From positions 124,001 through 188,000 of the forward strand of contig NZ_VFUZ01000009.1 in assembly GCF_006658505.1 (NCBI RefSeq): a stretch of DNA of 64,000 nucleotides, read 5' to 3'. This document shows, piece after piece, positions 1 to 8,847 of this stretch (position 1 is the first letter of the stretch; every line of letters starts with the position of its first letter). The position numbers and the translations under genes were made by a program. The stretch comes from Mesorhizobium sp. B2-4-15 (GTDB lineage Bacteria > Pseudomonadota > Alphaproteobacteria > Rhizobiales > Rhizobiaceae). A model generated the notes under the pieces. That model did not search any database. It was not told the DNA's origin and worked only from the letters and a program-made list of their open reading frames with translations.

Positions 1-259
1 GTTCGGCCGTTTTGGGCTGCGGGTCGCCGTCGCGGACAAAGGACGGCGGACGAAAAGTCGTGGTCGAGAATTCCTCGTCGCCGGCGAGGATGTCGCGCTG
101 CGGCGGTTGGCGCCCGGCCAGCACCAGGTACCCGGCAAGCAGCCCCGACAGCATCAGGACGGCGCCGCCAAACAGGTTCTTGCGGCGCATGGATGTATCG
201 GCGATTGCCGAACCGCCGCTGTTGGCCAAGGCCTCCAGTTCCGGACTGCGCTGGATCAA
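1..259 (-). CDS. virB10: VirB10 type IV secretion protein, N-terminal part (truncated by window edge)
   Basis: VirB10 spans inner membrane, periplasm and outer membrane and forms the T4SS core channel with VirB7 and VirB9. About 86 N-terminal residues are visible: a short cytoplasmic stretch (QRSPELEALANSGG), one hydrophobic anchor at about residues 28-46 (NLFGGAVLMLSGLLAGYLVL), then the start of the periplasmic linker. No ATG lies before the hydrophobic segment. A TTG at 259 overlaps the virB9 stop (TTGA) and has AGGAGG eight bases upstream, so it is taken as the start. The C-terminal domain lies outside the window. The identity rests on position after virB9 and on topology. Confidence 0.8.
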   Translation of the reverse strand, partial: MIQRSPELEALANSGGSAIADTSMRRKNLFGGAVLMLSGLLAGYLVLAGRQPPQRDILAGDEEFSTTTFRPPSFVRDGDPQPKTAE

Positions 260-1068
260 TTGCCGCTCCTCCTGCGTATCTTTGCCTGCGTGTCCCTTGC
301 GGGAGCCATGACATCGGCATCGGGCGCGCCGAAGTCGGGCTTTCGCAGGTTGAAGATGCAGATCCACTGATCGCCATCGCGGAGCGTGAACTGGGTCGAG
401 ACGCCGTCAAGCACGATGTACTCGCCCTCCTTGCGGAAATTCTTCAGCGTTTCGGAGAAATCCGAATTGACGCCGAAGATCGCCGGGACGCGTCCGCTGA
501 AGGTGAAAAAGGTCTTGTGACCGTCGTCGAAAACCAGGGACGGCTTCAGCCGGGCATCGCCAGAATAGGAATAGTCGATGTTGACGTTGGCCTTCTCGAT
601 GCCGGCAATGTTTGGCCAGGCCAGACGCTGCTCCGCCTCTTGCCGCAGCGTGGCGTTGAGGCTCTTGTCGGGGTAGGAGAAGCGGATACCGAAAACCTGC
701 CTGCCGCTGTCGGGCGCACTGTCATCGAGCTCGAGAAAGTAGATGCGTCTGTTGGTGACGACGTTCATGTTGGTGGCGACATTCCTGGCGATCGGCTTGA
801 CGAACAGGATGTTGCCCTTGTCGGCCGGCACCACCTGCCAGCTCTCGCTGTCGCCCAGCGAGATGGTTTCGAATTTCTCGTCTTCATCAAAGACAATCAT
901 TGTCGATATGCCGTAGGTGGCCGAGACCCGCACGACGTTGTTCTCCTGGTAGGCGACACTGGTCACGCGCGCGTCCAGGGCGCCGGCTTTCGGCGCCTGT
1001 GCGCCGCTTGCCGGCGTGGTCAGCTTGCAAACCACCAGCGCCGCCACGACGATCGCGCCTGTTCTCAT
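256..1068 (-). CDS. virB9: VirB9 type IV secretion outer-membrane complex protein
   Basis: 270 residues. VirB9 is a periplasmic/outer-membrane subunit of the T4SS core complex. Residues 1-24 look like a signal peptide ending near SGAQA. The C-terminal VirB9/CagX domain is recognisable by NVNIDYSYSGD followed by LVFDDGHKTFFTFSG and PAIFGV. The start overlaps the virB8 stop by four bases (ATGA), so the two are translationally coupled. The last ~17 residues overlap the region just upstream of virB10. Confidence 0.92.
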   Translation of the reverse strand: MRTGAIVVAALVVCKLTTPASGAQAPKAGALDARVTSVAYQENNVVRVSATYGISTMIVFDEDEKFETISLGDSESWQVVPADKGNILFVKPIARNVATNMNVVTNRRIYFLELDDSAPDSGRQVFGIRFSYPDKSLNATLRQEAEQRLAWPNIAGIEKANVNIDYSYSGDARLKPSLVFDDGHKTFFTFSGRVPAIFGVNSDFSETLKNFRKEGEYIVLDGVSTQFTLRDGDQWICIFNLRKPDFGAPDADVMAPARDTQAKIRRRSGN

Positions 1069-1760
1069 CCGGCTGACCCTGGCGTGACCGTCTCCTGGTC
1101 GCGGCGGTAGCTGTAGACCTGGAAGCCGAGCGGGTTTTCAAAGCGCCATTCGTTCTTGAGCGGCGTCTCGGTATAGCGAAACCTGACCACCGAGATCCAA
1201 TGCCTGTCGATCGATTCCGTCTCGCTCTTTTCGGTGGTGGAGAAGCGAACGATGGCGGTGCTGTCATTGGGAAACGACACCGATTTGATATCGACCAGCA
1301 CCCGTTTCAGCAGGCCGTTGACCTTGGCCGGGTTTTTCGGATTTGCCGCGCTGAACCGCGTCTGCAGGTCGCGTGCGGCTTCGCCCGTCGACAACAGCGC
1401 CGCGATCCCGAAATACTCCTCGATCGCAAAGGGATCGTAACCCTCGCGATTGCGGATGTAGCGAACGATGTTGGCCTGTGTGACGGCTTCCTGGCCCGAG
1501 AGTGTCGAGGCTTTGGTCAGGCCCGACTTCACCTCGATGTATCCGGTGTTCTTGTCGACTTCGACGACGTAGGGCTCGAAACTCTTCAGCGGCAGCATCA
1601 GCACCACCGCCAGCAGGCCAAGCAGGGCGAACGCGGCAAAGATCAGGGTGAAGAACCAGGCAATGCGGCTCGAACGCCTGGCGTGCCTCAGGATCTCATG
1701 TTCCCAGACATCGCCATCCTGAAAGTAGGATCGAAGTCCGTCCTGGGTGTCTGCTGCCAT
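1065..1760 (-). CDS. virB8: VirB8 inner-membrane T4SS assembly factor
   Basis: 231 residues, the usual VirB8 length. A short cytoplasmic N-terminus is followed by one membrane segment at about residues 32-56 (WFFTLIFAAFALLGLLAVVL) and an NTF2-like periplasmic domain. Near the C-terminus the NPLGFQVYSYRRD stretch carries the NPxG motif needed for VirB8 dimerisation and assembly. It lies 50 bp after virB6; no separate virB7 is visible in that gap. It overlaps virB9 by four bases. Confidence 0.92.
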   Translation of the reverse strand: MAADTQDGLRSYFQDGDVWEHEILRHARRSSRIAWFFTLIFAAFALLGLLAVVLMLPLKSFEPYVVEVDKNTGYIEVKSGLTKASTLSGQEAVTQANIVRYIRNREGYDPFAIEEYFGIAALLSTGEAARDLQTRFSAANPKNPAKVNGLLKRVLVDIKSVSFPNDSTAIVRFSTTEKSETESIDRHWISVVRFRYTETPLKNEWRFENPLGFQVYSYRRDQETVTPGSAG

Positions 1761-1810
1761 GGATCAATTCCATTCGTTGGGAGGCCAGATCTCGGAAACC
1801 TCGGCGCGCG

Positions 1811-2812
1811 CTATCGCGGAGTGCCATTGGCCGCGATAGCGCGCTGCATGGCATCGCGCGACAAGGTCCGCGGCGTATGCAGCCTTGCCTGGACGCGCTG
1901 AACCGCGGCCCGCATCTGACCGGCCGAGCCGCCGAGGACCCTGCGGCCCAGCACGACACCTTGTTGGGTGAGCGCGCGCGAGCGATGGCCGACCGGCATT
2001 GGCAGGCCGCCGACGATGCCCTGGGCGAGCGAGGGGATGTGGATGAGCACGAAGCTTCCGGCCAGGCACAACATGATGAAGGCGCCGAGATCGCTGAGCT
2101 TCAGTTCGCGATTGCCCGAGATCTGGTCGATCTTGGTGAGCTCGGGCGCCATGGCCGCGATCAGGAAGGCGGCGATCACGTAGACGAACAGCGGAATGAG
2201 CGCATAGAGCAGCGACTGGTTGAACCACCCAACCGCGTAGCCGCGCGTGGCATTGAAGAACATGCAGGCAATGAACACCGGCGCGGTGCCAAGCAGGACC
2301 CACAAGATCACCTTGGCGAGCACCAGGATGCCCAGCGCAACGGCCACGAAGAGGCCGGCAAACGCCATGATGACCATGCCGATCAGGGCAGGAAGCACCG
2401 AGAAGTAGCCCGCCTGTTCGGAGAATGTCGAGGCAGCCAGATTGGCTGTCTGCCATATCTGCGAAAGCCCGTTGCTCGGTTCGGTGACGCCCGTGGCCGA
2501 TGCGGCGAGCACCGCGCGGCCCGCGGCCTCGGGAACCTTGGTGAGCCACAGATAGACAAGACTATCGAAATTCGACCAGCTGCTCACCAGGACCAGGATG
2601 AGGAACACCCTGGTGATCCGGCCGACGATCTCGCCCGCGCTCAGCCGCGACGTCCCCAGCACCAGCTGCGCGCCGTAAAAGAGGACGACCAGGATGAAGA
2701 GCAGGCGAAGCAGCGGCTCGATGTCACTGCTCAGGACCTCGAACGCGCGCTCTGAGAAGTTCTTGCCGGACGCATCGATGCGCTGCAGAAGCTCGCCTAT
2801 GAAATTGTCCAC
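1811..2812 (-). CDS. virB6: VirB6 polytopic inner-membrane T4SS channel protein
   Basis: 333 residues. VirB6 is the multi-spanning inner-membrane component that contacts substrate in transit. Several hydrophobic segments are visible: LLRLLFILVVLFYGAQLVL, ITRVFLILVLVSSW, a long pair around FSVLPALIGMVIMAFAGLFV and VILWVLLGTAPVFIACMFF, and SLLYALIPLFVYVIAAFLI. The central region contains a conserved Trp-Leu-Leu/Gly-Pro-type turn typical of TrbL/VirB6. The start is GTG at 2812, 9 bp after the preceding lipoprotein gene. The C-terminal ~60 residues are basic and probably cytoplasmic. Confidence 0.88.
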   Translation of the reverse strand: MDNFIGELLQRIDASGKNFSERAFEVLSSDIEPLLRLLFILVVLFYGAQLVLGTSRLSAGEIVGRITRVFLILVLVSSWSNFDSLVYLWLTKVPEAAGRAVLAASATGVTEPSNGLSQIWQTANLAASTFSEQAGYFSVLPALIGMVIMAFAGLFVAVALGILVLAKVILWVLLGTAPVFIACMFFNATRGYAVGWFNQSLLYALIPLFVYVIAAFLIAAMAPELTKIDQISGNRELKLSDLGAFIMLCLAGSFVLIHIPSLAQGIVGGLPMPVGHRSRALTQQGVVLGRRVLGGSAGQMRAAVQRVQARLHTPRTLSRDAMQRAIAANGTPR

Positions 2813-2821
2813 CGCCCTGCC

Positions 2822-3040
2822 CTATTCCACATGATTTCCGAGCGCCGCGATCGCCGCCTGCGCTGCCTGTCTGTCGGCGTTCACCGCCTTCATCGGGCCG
2901 CACTCCGCACGGTGATCGGGCGCGAAACTGGTGAGGGTGTCCGGCCGTTTGCAAGGTGCCGATTTTTCCCTGGCCGTCCCGCACCCCGTCAGCAGCAACA
3001 CGCCGCACATCGCAATCATTGCGCGCCCCGACCGTCTCAT
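2822..3040 (-). CDS. Small T4SS lipoprotein in the entry-exclusion (eex/TrwH) position
   Basis: 72 residues with a lipoprotein signal: MRRSGRAMIAMCGVLLLTGC ends in a lipobox (LLTGC), so the mature protein begins at Cys20 and should be membrane-anchored. Three further cysteines lie within the mature part. It sits between virB5 and virB6, the place occupied by Eex in pKM101 and by similar lipoproteins in Trw systems. It overlaps the virB5 stop (ATGA). It could supply entry exclusion or replace VirB7, which is otherwise missing from the virB6-virB8 gap. Sequence alone does not decide between the two. Confidence 0.75.
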   Translation of the reverse strand: MRRSGRAMIAMCGVLLLTGCGTAREKSAPCKRPDTLTSFAPDHRAECGPMKAVNADRQAAQAAIAALGNHVE

Positions 3041-3753
3041 TCGTAGGTTAGCGCCTTCTTGGTGTTCGAGATGTCGGTCAGCCGCCGCTGGTTCTCGGCC
3101 TGCAGCGATTGGACGGCGCTGTTCATGACGCCGATCATCTCGTTGAGCGTCAGGCCGGTCTGGACCTGGAGCTGCGTGTTCTGGTCAATAGAGCCCTTGA
3201 TGTCCTTGGCCTGGCCGATGTCCTGGCCGGCATTTTCGAGCGCTGTCCGCCGCGTCTCGACCGCCTGCCGCGAGCCGTTGATCAAGGCGGAGACGCCAAG
3301 CACCGTCTTGACCAGTTCCTCATAGGATTTGTCGCTGGCCAGCGACGAGTTTTCCTTGCCCGAAAGCGATTTCACCAGTTTCAGGCCGTTGAGGAAGGCG
3401 CTTGCCGCCTTGGCAAGCTGCGGGTCCATCGATCCGAAATCCGGCATCCCGCCCTTGAGCAGGCCATCGAGGGAGGGCACCGAAGAGACACTGAAGCCAT
3501 TGCCGACCGCCAGGTCCTTGAGCGCGCCCGCGTCGCTGCCGCGCGCGCCGGTGACGGCCTCAAGGGTCTTGTCGACCGTGGCCAGGATATCCTTGTTGGT
3601 GTCGAGAATCCTGGCCGCCTTGTCGGCGGTGTCCTTGGCGACCGCGTAGTTGGTCTTGTCGATCACCGGGATGTCGGCCCTGGCCGAACTGACGGTGATT
3701 GCGGCGCAGGCGATGAGGGCAAAAACATGTTTCACGAGGGTTCTCCTGTTCAT
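3037..3753 (-). CDS. virB5: VirB5 minor pilin subunit
   Basis: 238 residues from the chosen ATG at 3753. VirB5 is exported and sits at the T-pilus tip. An N-terminal signal peptide (RRTLVKHVFALIACAAIT then SARA) is followed by a mature protein starting DIPVIDKTNYA, a common VirB5/TrbJ opening. The rest is predicted mostly helical with repeated polar heptad-like stretches. An ATG at 3771 overlaps the previous stop by ATGA but would add six residues in front of the signal peptide. Neither start has a clear ribosome site. Confidence 0.85.
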   Translation of the reverse strand: MNRRTLVKHVFALIACAAITVSSARADIPVIDKTNYAVAKDTADKAARILDTNKDILATVDKTLEAVTGARGSDAGALKDLAVGNGFSVSSVPSLDGLLKGGMPDFGSMDPQLAKAASAFLNGLKLVKSLSGKENSSLASDKSYEELVKTVLGVSALINGSRQAVETRRTALENAGQDIGQAKDIKGSIDQNTQLQVQTGLTLNEMIGVMNSAVQSLQAENQRRLTDISNTKKALTYE

Positions 3754-3767
3754 TGCGGGGTGAGATG

Positions 3768-4832
3768 TCATTGCGCGGTCAAAAGCAGCTCGGGCTTGGC
3801 GTCGAGCTTTTGCACGCAGCCTTGCACGTCGGGGCTCCACTTGAGGCCCGGCTCGTCACAGCGGCCGGTCGTTTCCGTGCCGTCTTGCGGATCGCCATTG
3901 CTGTAATCGCCCGAGCGGCGCGCCCCGGAAATGTCGCTCAGCGCCAGGGCATTGCGGGAATTGACGAGGTCGGCAAGGCTCGCGCCAAGCTCAATCATGC
4001 GGTTCAGCATCTCGATGTTGGCGTTGCGGGCCCCGGAGTTCTGATCCCAGCTCTCCTGGATGGTGCCCGTTGGCTGTCTGGCGCGCTGCTGAAACCAGGA
4101 CGCGACGCCGCCCGATCCGTCGCCGAAGGCGCCGGTCAGCGCCATGGCGTCCAGCGTCGCCGTGCGCATACCGGCATAGGCCTCGCCGGTGCCGCCGAAA
4201 TTCAACGGAATGCCGGACTTGTCCGAGCCGCCAAATGCCGGCATCCATCTTTGCGTGATGTTGGCGACATAGCCCTGGGTTTCGCGAAAGGGCGGAATGC
4301 CGCCGTATTTTTCGACATTGCCGGCACCGGCATTGTAGGCCGCGAACGCCAGCCCAACATTGCCGTTGAAGTGCTCCAGCTGCTGCTTGAAATAGCGCGC
4401 CCCGCCGCGCAGGTTCTGCTCGATGCTGTAGGGATTGACGCCAAGCTCGGCGGCGGTCGCCGGCATCAGCTGCGCCAGTCCGATCGCGCCGGCGCCCGAT
4501 CTGGCGCAAGGGTTGAAGCGGCTTTCCTGGTAGACAAGCGCCAGGAACTGGTTCTCGTCAACGCCCTCCTCGCGCGCAACGCGCCGGACCAGCCCGGCAA
4601 TCGACGCGTTGGCCTTGGCGGCGGCGACAGGATCGTCCGTACGGGCCGGGCGGTAGAGCGCGCAGGTGACACCTTGATTGTTGCCAAGGCGCTGGCGATC
4701 TATGTCGTCGATCGCGGCGATCTTGCCGCTTGTGTGCTTGCGTTGATCAAGCACCGCGCCATCGAAAGTTGGAATGTCGGCGGCCGCGGGCGAGGCAAGC
4801 AGCACCAGCAGGAGCGGGAAACGCCGGATCAT
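3768..4832 (-). CDS. VirB1-like lytic transglycosylase
   Basis: 354 residues. It opens the peptidoglycan for assembly of the secretion channel. A signal peptide (MIRRFPLLLVLLASPAAA) is followed by an SLT domain: catalytic Glu in LVYQESRFNP, then GAIGLAQLMPATAAELGV and FAAYNAGAGNVEKYGG. The ~150-residue C-terminal extension is low in recognisable motifs but has two Cys near the end (RCDEP, GCVQ). The start overlaps the virB4 stop (ATGA). It is the second transglycosylase of this operon; the other precedes virB2. Confidence 0.88.
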   Translation of the reverse strand: MIRRFPLLLVLLASPAAADIPTFDGAVLDQRKHTSGKIAAIDDIDRQRLGNNQGVTCALYRPARTDDPVAAAKANASIAGLVRRVAREEGVDENQFLALVYQESRFNPCARSGAGAIGLAQLMPATAAELGVNPYSIEQNLRGGARYFKQQLEHFNGNVGLAFAAYNAGAGNVEKYGGIPPFRETQGYVANITQRWMPAFGGSDKSGIPLNFGGTGEAYAGMRTATLDAMALTGAFGDGSGGVASWFQQRARQPTGTIQESWDQNSGARNANIEMLNRMIELGASLADLVNSRNALALSDISGARRSGDYSNGDPQDGTETTGRCDEPGLKWSPDVQGCVQKLDAKPELLLTAQ

Positions 4833-7243
4833 GTCGAGGTCCCTTCCCGGCAAAATTCGGCTAACCAGTTGGCCGGATCATCGCCAAGGCGGGCGCGCAA
4901 CGCGGCACAGAGCTCGACCGTTTCCTTGCGGCCCGACAGGACCTTGAGCATGTCGGGCATCGACGAAAGATCGAGCCGGGCAATGACGGAATCGTTGCCA
5001 TGCTTGATCAGGAATGTCCGCCGCTCGGGCGGCGTGTTGCGGATGAACGCAAACTCCTTGGCGGTGAGGCCAAAGCGGCCAACATAACTTTCCGCGTCGG
5101 CGCGCGGGTTCGGAAAATGCAGGTTGGTCGACGATTGCTCGATCAGCGTGTTGGATTGCGGCGCCCTGGCGATGTCGGCGGCCGACTGGGTACCGAAGCC
5201 GACGATGCCGTTCAGCTTGCGGATCGTCTTCATCTTGTCGACGATGTAATTGGAAAAGGTCGCGTCCTGGAGCAGCTTCCAGCCCTCGTCCATGAAGATC
5301 AGGACGGGATCGCCGTCAAGCAACTCATCGAGGCGGTGATAGAGATACATCAAGGCCGGCGTCCGCACCTCGGCATTGTCGAGCACATGCGTCATGTCGA
5401 AGCCGAAGACGCGGCTGTTGGACAACGACAATGCGTCGCGCGGCGCGTTGAACAGCCATGCCTTCTCGCCCTCGAACCATGGCCGCAGGCGCGACTGGAG
5501 ATCGTTGGCGTCCGAGCGCGATCGCCCCATCAGCAGCCCGGACAAATTGGCAAGCGTGCGCTGCTCGATCGGCTCGCGGCAGATGCGGCCGATCGCCTGT
5601 TCCAAAATGTCCTCTTCTTCCTGCGAGAAGCCGTGCCCGCCGGCGGGCTTCAGCATCACCTTGAGCAGGCGCAGCAGGAATTCGCGGTTTGGCGCGCTGT
5701 TGTCCATCTGGAGCGGATTGAAGCCGGTGCTGATGCCCGGCCGCAGCACCTCATAGGTGCCACCGACGGCGCGAATGAAGATCTCGGCGCCGCGATCCTT
5801 GTCAAAGAAGACCGCCCGTGGTTGCGGCGAGATCCGAAACGCCTGCGCAAGCAGGAAGGTGAGCACCACCGTCTTGCCCGATCCCGTCGGACCGGTGACC
5901 AGGAAATGTCCGATGTCGCGCTGATGAAAGTTGAACCAGTAGGGCGTCTGCGACGTCGTCTCCAGGATGGAGATCGGCAGGCCCCAATGATTGCCCTGCG
6001 CCTTTCCGGTCGCAAAATTGTGCATCGAGGAGAATCCGGCGAAATTGGCGCTGGACAGCATCGAGGAGCGGGCGATGTAGCTGTGATTGCCCGGCAGTTG
6101 CGCCCAGAACGAAGCCTCCATGTTGAGGTCTTCGCGCAGCCAGGTGATGTTCATGTCGGTCAGGCAGGCGCCAAGCTCCGACACCGATCTGTCCACGCCG
6201 CCGAGATCACGCGCCAGGCAAAGCAGGCTCAGATGATGATATCCAAACACTGCCTCCTGGTTGACGAGACTGTTGAAGGCGAAATCGATGTCGGTCTCGA
6301 CCGTGCTGCCGGCCTCGTCGGAGGCCTGGATCTGCCGCTGCAGCCTTGCGATCCGTTCCTGTGCGATCGGCTTGTCGGCGATCGTGAACGACTGGGTCAG
6401 GATGAATTCATGATTGAGCTGGAGGAGCCCGTCCAGTATCCCCGGGCCCGAGAATGGCGGGTACTCCTTGATCGACAGGATCGCGCCGAAGCGGCTGTCA
6501 GCCTCCGTTGGCGCCTGCGCCTGCAGCGTGCGCCTGGAGAAATGCAGGCGTGATGTGCCGACAAAATTGCGAATGGCCATGCGCGGCAGGCGCATTGGCC
6601 GCGATGTTGCGCAGGTCAAAAGCGTGTTGAAGAACTCGCAAGGCTCGGAATAGGGATCGCCGTCCCGGTAGACGATGCCAAGCACGCGGGCGCCATATCT
6701 TTGCAGCTCGCGCGTGATGTTGGCCGCCACTTCCTCCAGCTCGCTGATGCGCTCTCGGCTTTGCAGCAGCCGCGCTTCGCGATCGGACGACCAGGCGAAC
6801 AGGCTGGCGAGAGATTCAGCGGCTCCCAAGGCGCCCCGCATCCGGGCACGCACCACGGTCAGGTAGAGATCGTTGGTGAACATGCGCCGTTGTTTGAGCC
6901 CGCTCATGTAACGCGCGTTGAGCGTGTCGCAGAACGGATTGGCGAACGAGCCGTCGATCGCGGGCGTGACCTCCTTGCGGATGATCGTCGACCAGAGCGA
7001 ATACCGGCTTGAGCCAAGCGCACGGATCATCGTGTTCTGGACACTGGCGCGCATATTGAGCTCGGCCTGGTCCTCGGTCTGGAAAAACAGGCCATCGAGC
7101 TTGATCACGCAGACCAGCGCGCCGCTCTCCAGACCGACGATGCCGTTTGCCAGGTGGCGCATATAGGGCACATGCGTTGCCACCGGTCTGTCGCGGCGGC
7201 GCTCACGGCCAAAGCCCAATTCGTCCATGACGATGTTCAGCAT
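4829..7243 (-). CDS. virB4: VirB4 ATPase of the type IV secretion system
   Basis: 804 residues, the normal VirB4 size. It powers pilus biogenesis and substrate transfer at the inner membrane. The Walker A motif GPTGSGKT is near residue 450 and Walker B (VLIFMDEGW) near residue 650. A CagE/TrbE-type N-terminal domain precedes them. The open frame runs on upstream to about 8134, but that part is antisense to virB2 and virB3 and looks non-coding. The ATG at 7243, two bases after the virB3 stop, is therefore chosen. The stop overlaps the transglycosylase start. Confidence 0.95.
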   Translation of the reverse strand: MLNIVMDELGFGRERRRDRPVATHVPYMRHLANGIVGLESGALVCVIKLDGLFFQTEDQAELNMRASVQNTMIRALGSSRYSLWSTIIRKEVTPAIDGSFANPFCDTLNARYMSGLKQRRMFTNDLYLTVVRARMRGALGAAESLASLFAWSSDREARLLQSRERISELEEVAANITRELQRYGARVLGIVYRDGDPYSEPCEFFNTLLTCATSRPMRLPRMAIRNFVGTSRLHFSRRTLQAQAPTEADSRFGAILSIKEYPPFSGPGILDGLLQLNHEFILTQSFTIADKPIAQERIARLQRQIQASDEAGSTVETDIDFAFNSLVNQEAVFGYHHLSLLCLARDLGGVDRSVSELGACLTDMNITWLREDLNMEASFWAQLPGNHSYIARSSMLSSANFAGFSSMHNFATGKAQGNHWGLPISILETTSQTPYWFNFHQRDIGHFLVTGPTGSGKTVVLTFLLAQAFRISPQPRAVFFDKDRGAEIFIRAVGGTYEVLRPGISTGFNPLQMDNSAPNREFLLRLLKVMLKPAGGHGFSQEEEDILEQAIGRICREPIEQRTLANLSGLLMGRSRSDANDLQSRLRPWFEGEKAWLFNAPRDALSLSNSRVFGFDMTHVLDNAEVRTPALMYLYHRLDELLDGDPVLIFMDEGWKLLQDATFSNYIVDKMKTIRKLNGIVGFGTQSAADIARAPQSNTLIEQSSTNLHFPNPRADAESYVGRFGLTAKEFAFIRNTPPERRTFLIKHGNDSVIARLDLSSMPDMLKVLSGRKETVELCAALRARLGDDPANWLAEFCREGTST

Positions 7244-7245
7244 GG

Positions 7246-7545
7246 TCAGGCCCCATACGAATTGGTTTGCCAAAAGATCCTGTTGGGCGTGCGTGGCGTG
7301 CGGCGGCCGGCGACCTGGGCAAGGTCGAGAATACGGACATCGCGGCTGCACAGGGCAAACAGGGCGAGGTAAGTCGCCGGGGCGATCGCAACGGACCAGA
7401 AGCTGCCGGTCACCAGGAATGCGATCAGCGTGATGCCAATGATGATGTAGAATGCGCTGAGCGGAACGCCCCACATCATCGGCGGCCGCGTCAGCCCGAT
7501 TACCAGTGGCGTCAGCTGTGGCTTGTCGTTGGTTGCCTCGTCCAT
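7246..7545 (-). CDS. virB3: VirB3 inner-membrane T4SS protein
   Basis: 99 residues. VirB3 is a small inner-membrane protein that works with VirB4. The typical opening LTPLVIGLTRPPMMWGVPLS is followed by two adjacent membrane segments (AFYIIIGITLIAFLVTGSFW and SVAIAPATYLALFALC) and the short cytoplasmic tail CSRDVRILDLAQVAGRRT, a common VirB3 ending. It begins 3 bp after virB2 and ends 2 bp before virB4. Confidence 0.9.
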   Translation of the reverse strand: MDEATNDKPQLTPLVIGLTRPPMMWGVPLSAFYIIIGITLIAFLVTGSFWSVAIAPATYLALFALCSRDVRILDLAQVAGRRTPRTPNRIFWQTNSYGA

Positions 7546-7548
7546 CGG

Positions 7549-7887
7549 TCACTTGCCCACGGCCGAGATCATCTGGTCGACGATGGCCGGCGCGCCGAAT
7601 ACCAGCCCGATGCCGATCACCACGGCGCCGGCGGTGAACCAGGACAGCCGGCCGGCGAAGGCGAGGAAGCCGAGGCCGATGACGGCGATGATGGCGAGCA
7701 GCCGGCCGAAGGGACCGGTGATGAAATCGACGATCATCTGCACCGCCGTCTCGAGCGGGGCGAAGGCTCCCGACGTCTGGGCAAATGCCGGGTCGGCGAT
7801 CGCGCTCAGCGATACCCCAAGAACCAGGCCCGCGATGACGGTTCGTGTCTTGGCTGTTGGCGTTAAGGTCGGCAAGATCCGGGTCAT
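7549..7887 (-). CDS. virB2: VirB2 major pilin precursor
   Basis: 112 residues from the ATG at 7887. A long signal peptide ends near ADPAFAQ, and the mature pilin of ~75 residues has two hydrophobic helices (GRLLAIIAVIGLGFLAFAG and FTAGAVVIGIGLVFGAPAIV) joined by a short polar loop, the standard VirB2 plan. The operon order transglycosylase-virB2-virB3-virB4 supports this. An upstream in-frame extension to 7926 would run into the preceding gene and is not used. Confidence 0.9.
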   Translation of the reverse strand: MTRILPTLTPTAKTRTVIAGLVLGVSLSAIADPAFAQTSGAFAPLETAVQMIVDFITGPFGRLLAIIAVIGLGFLAFAGRLSWFTAGAVVIGIGLVFGAPAIVDQMISAVGK

Positions 7888-7898
7888 GTCTGGCTCCG

Positions 7899-8795
7899 TT
7901 AGAACTGCATGACGCCACCAACCCATTGGCGGCGTGTGGTAGGCGAAATCGTTTCGGTATCGGCCGTGGGGAGATCGACGGCGGCATCGGCGGCGCGAGC
8001 CTGCGGATCCGCGCTTGGCGCACCAGGCCGCAGCTTGATGACTTCGGCCACGAAGCGCACGGTTTCCGGCAAAGGCGGAATGCCGCCGCCATAGTCGTCC
8101 ACGCGAGCGGCGCCGGCGTTGTAGGCGGCGGCAACGATCAGCGGATCGCGATAGGTCGCAAACAGCTGCCGCAGAAATCTGACGCCGCCGTCGATGTTGT
8201 CGGCGGGGTCACATATGTCGCTCACGCCAAGCTCGCCTGCTGTCGCCGGCATCAGCTGCATGGGCCCGCGCGCACCCTTGGGGGAATTGCGGACCCTGTC
8301 GAGTTGGCTTTCGACCGTGGCGATCGCAAGCGCGAAATCCGGATCGACATCGTATTTGTAAGCCGCGGCCCTCACGAGCCGGGCGATCTCCGCAGCGCTG
8401 GTCGGCGAGGCGCCACATGGTTTTGCGTGCGGATTCCGGTGCGGAACAGGTGAACTGTCAAATTGACTGTATTTTTCGGGTGCCGGTGAAGCGCCCGGTC
8501 CGGAGGAGCCCGGTCTGGGCAGGCTTGCGGTGGCCGTGCTCGTTCGATGAAGCTGTCCATCCTGCCTAAGTTCATACTCGCTGGCGTCAGTTCCCCAGCG
8601 GGCGTCGAAGACGGCTGCAACAGTTTCATCGGACGCCTGAAAAGGCCGGATCGCAGCGTGGTTTGAGGTTAGTTCCGTTCCTGACCGGGCATCTTCCGCA
8701 ACGGCCGATGACGGGGTCCAGACCGCGACCAGAGCCGTGCTGGTGAGCGCGAGAAACAGATGCCGGTTCGTCCGTCTGGACAGGGTGTCAGTCAT
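7899..8795 (-). CDS. Lytic transglycosylase, first gene of the T4SS operon
   Basis: 298 residues from the ATG at 8795. Residues 1-35 form a signal sequence or anchor (HLFLALTSTALVAVWTPSSA). A long, low-complexity, Ser/Pro-rich region of ~90 residues leads to an SLT domain: catalytic Glu in IATVESQLDRV, then GPMQLMPATAGELGV and VAAAYNAGAARVDDYGG. Only one virB1-type enzyme is usual, so this is either the true VirB1 or an added housekeeping-type enzyme. The frame is open up to 9017, but the signal peptide argues for the internal start. It is divergent from the nuclease-like genes. Confidence 0.82.
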   Translation of the reverse strand: MTDTLSRRTNRHLFLALTSTALVAVWTPSSAVAEDARSGTELTSNHAAIRPFQASDETVAAVFDARWGTDASEYELRQDGQLHRTSTATASLPRPGSSGPGASPAPEKYSQFDSSPVPHRNPHAKPCGASPTSAAEIARLVRAAAYKYDVDPDFALAIATVESQLDRVRNSPKGARGPMQLMPATAGELGVSDICDPADNIDGGVRFLRQLFATYRDPLIVAAAYNAGAARVDDYGGGIPPLPETVRFVAEVIKLRPGAPSADPQARAADAAVDLPTADTETISPTTRRQWVGGVMQF

Positions 8796-8847
8796 CGGAA
8801 GCCCTCGGATGGCCCGGTTCGAAGAATGCCCGGTATCGGTAAGCGAC

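Noticed and set aside
7244..8134. N-terminal extension of the virB4 frame
   Set aside because: It runs through virB3 and virB2 in another frame, with Pro/Arg-rich composition and no VirB4-like sequence.
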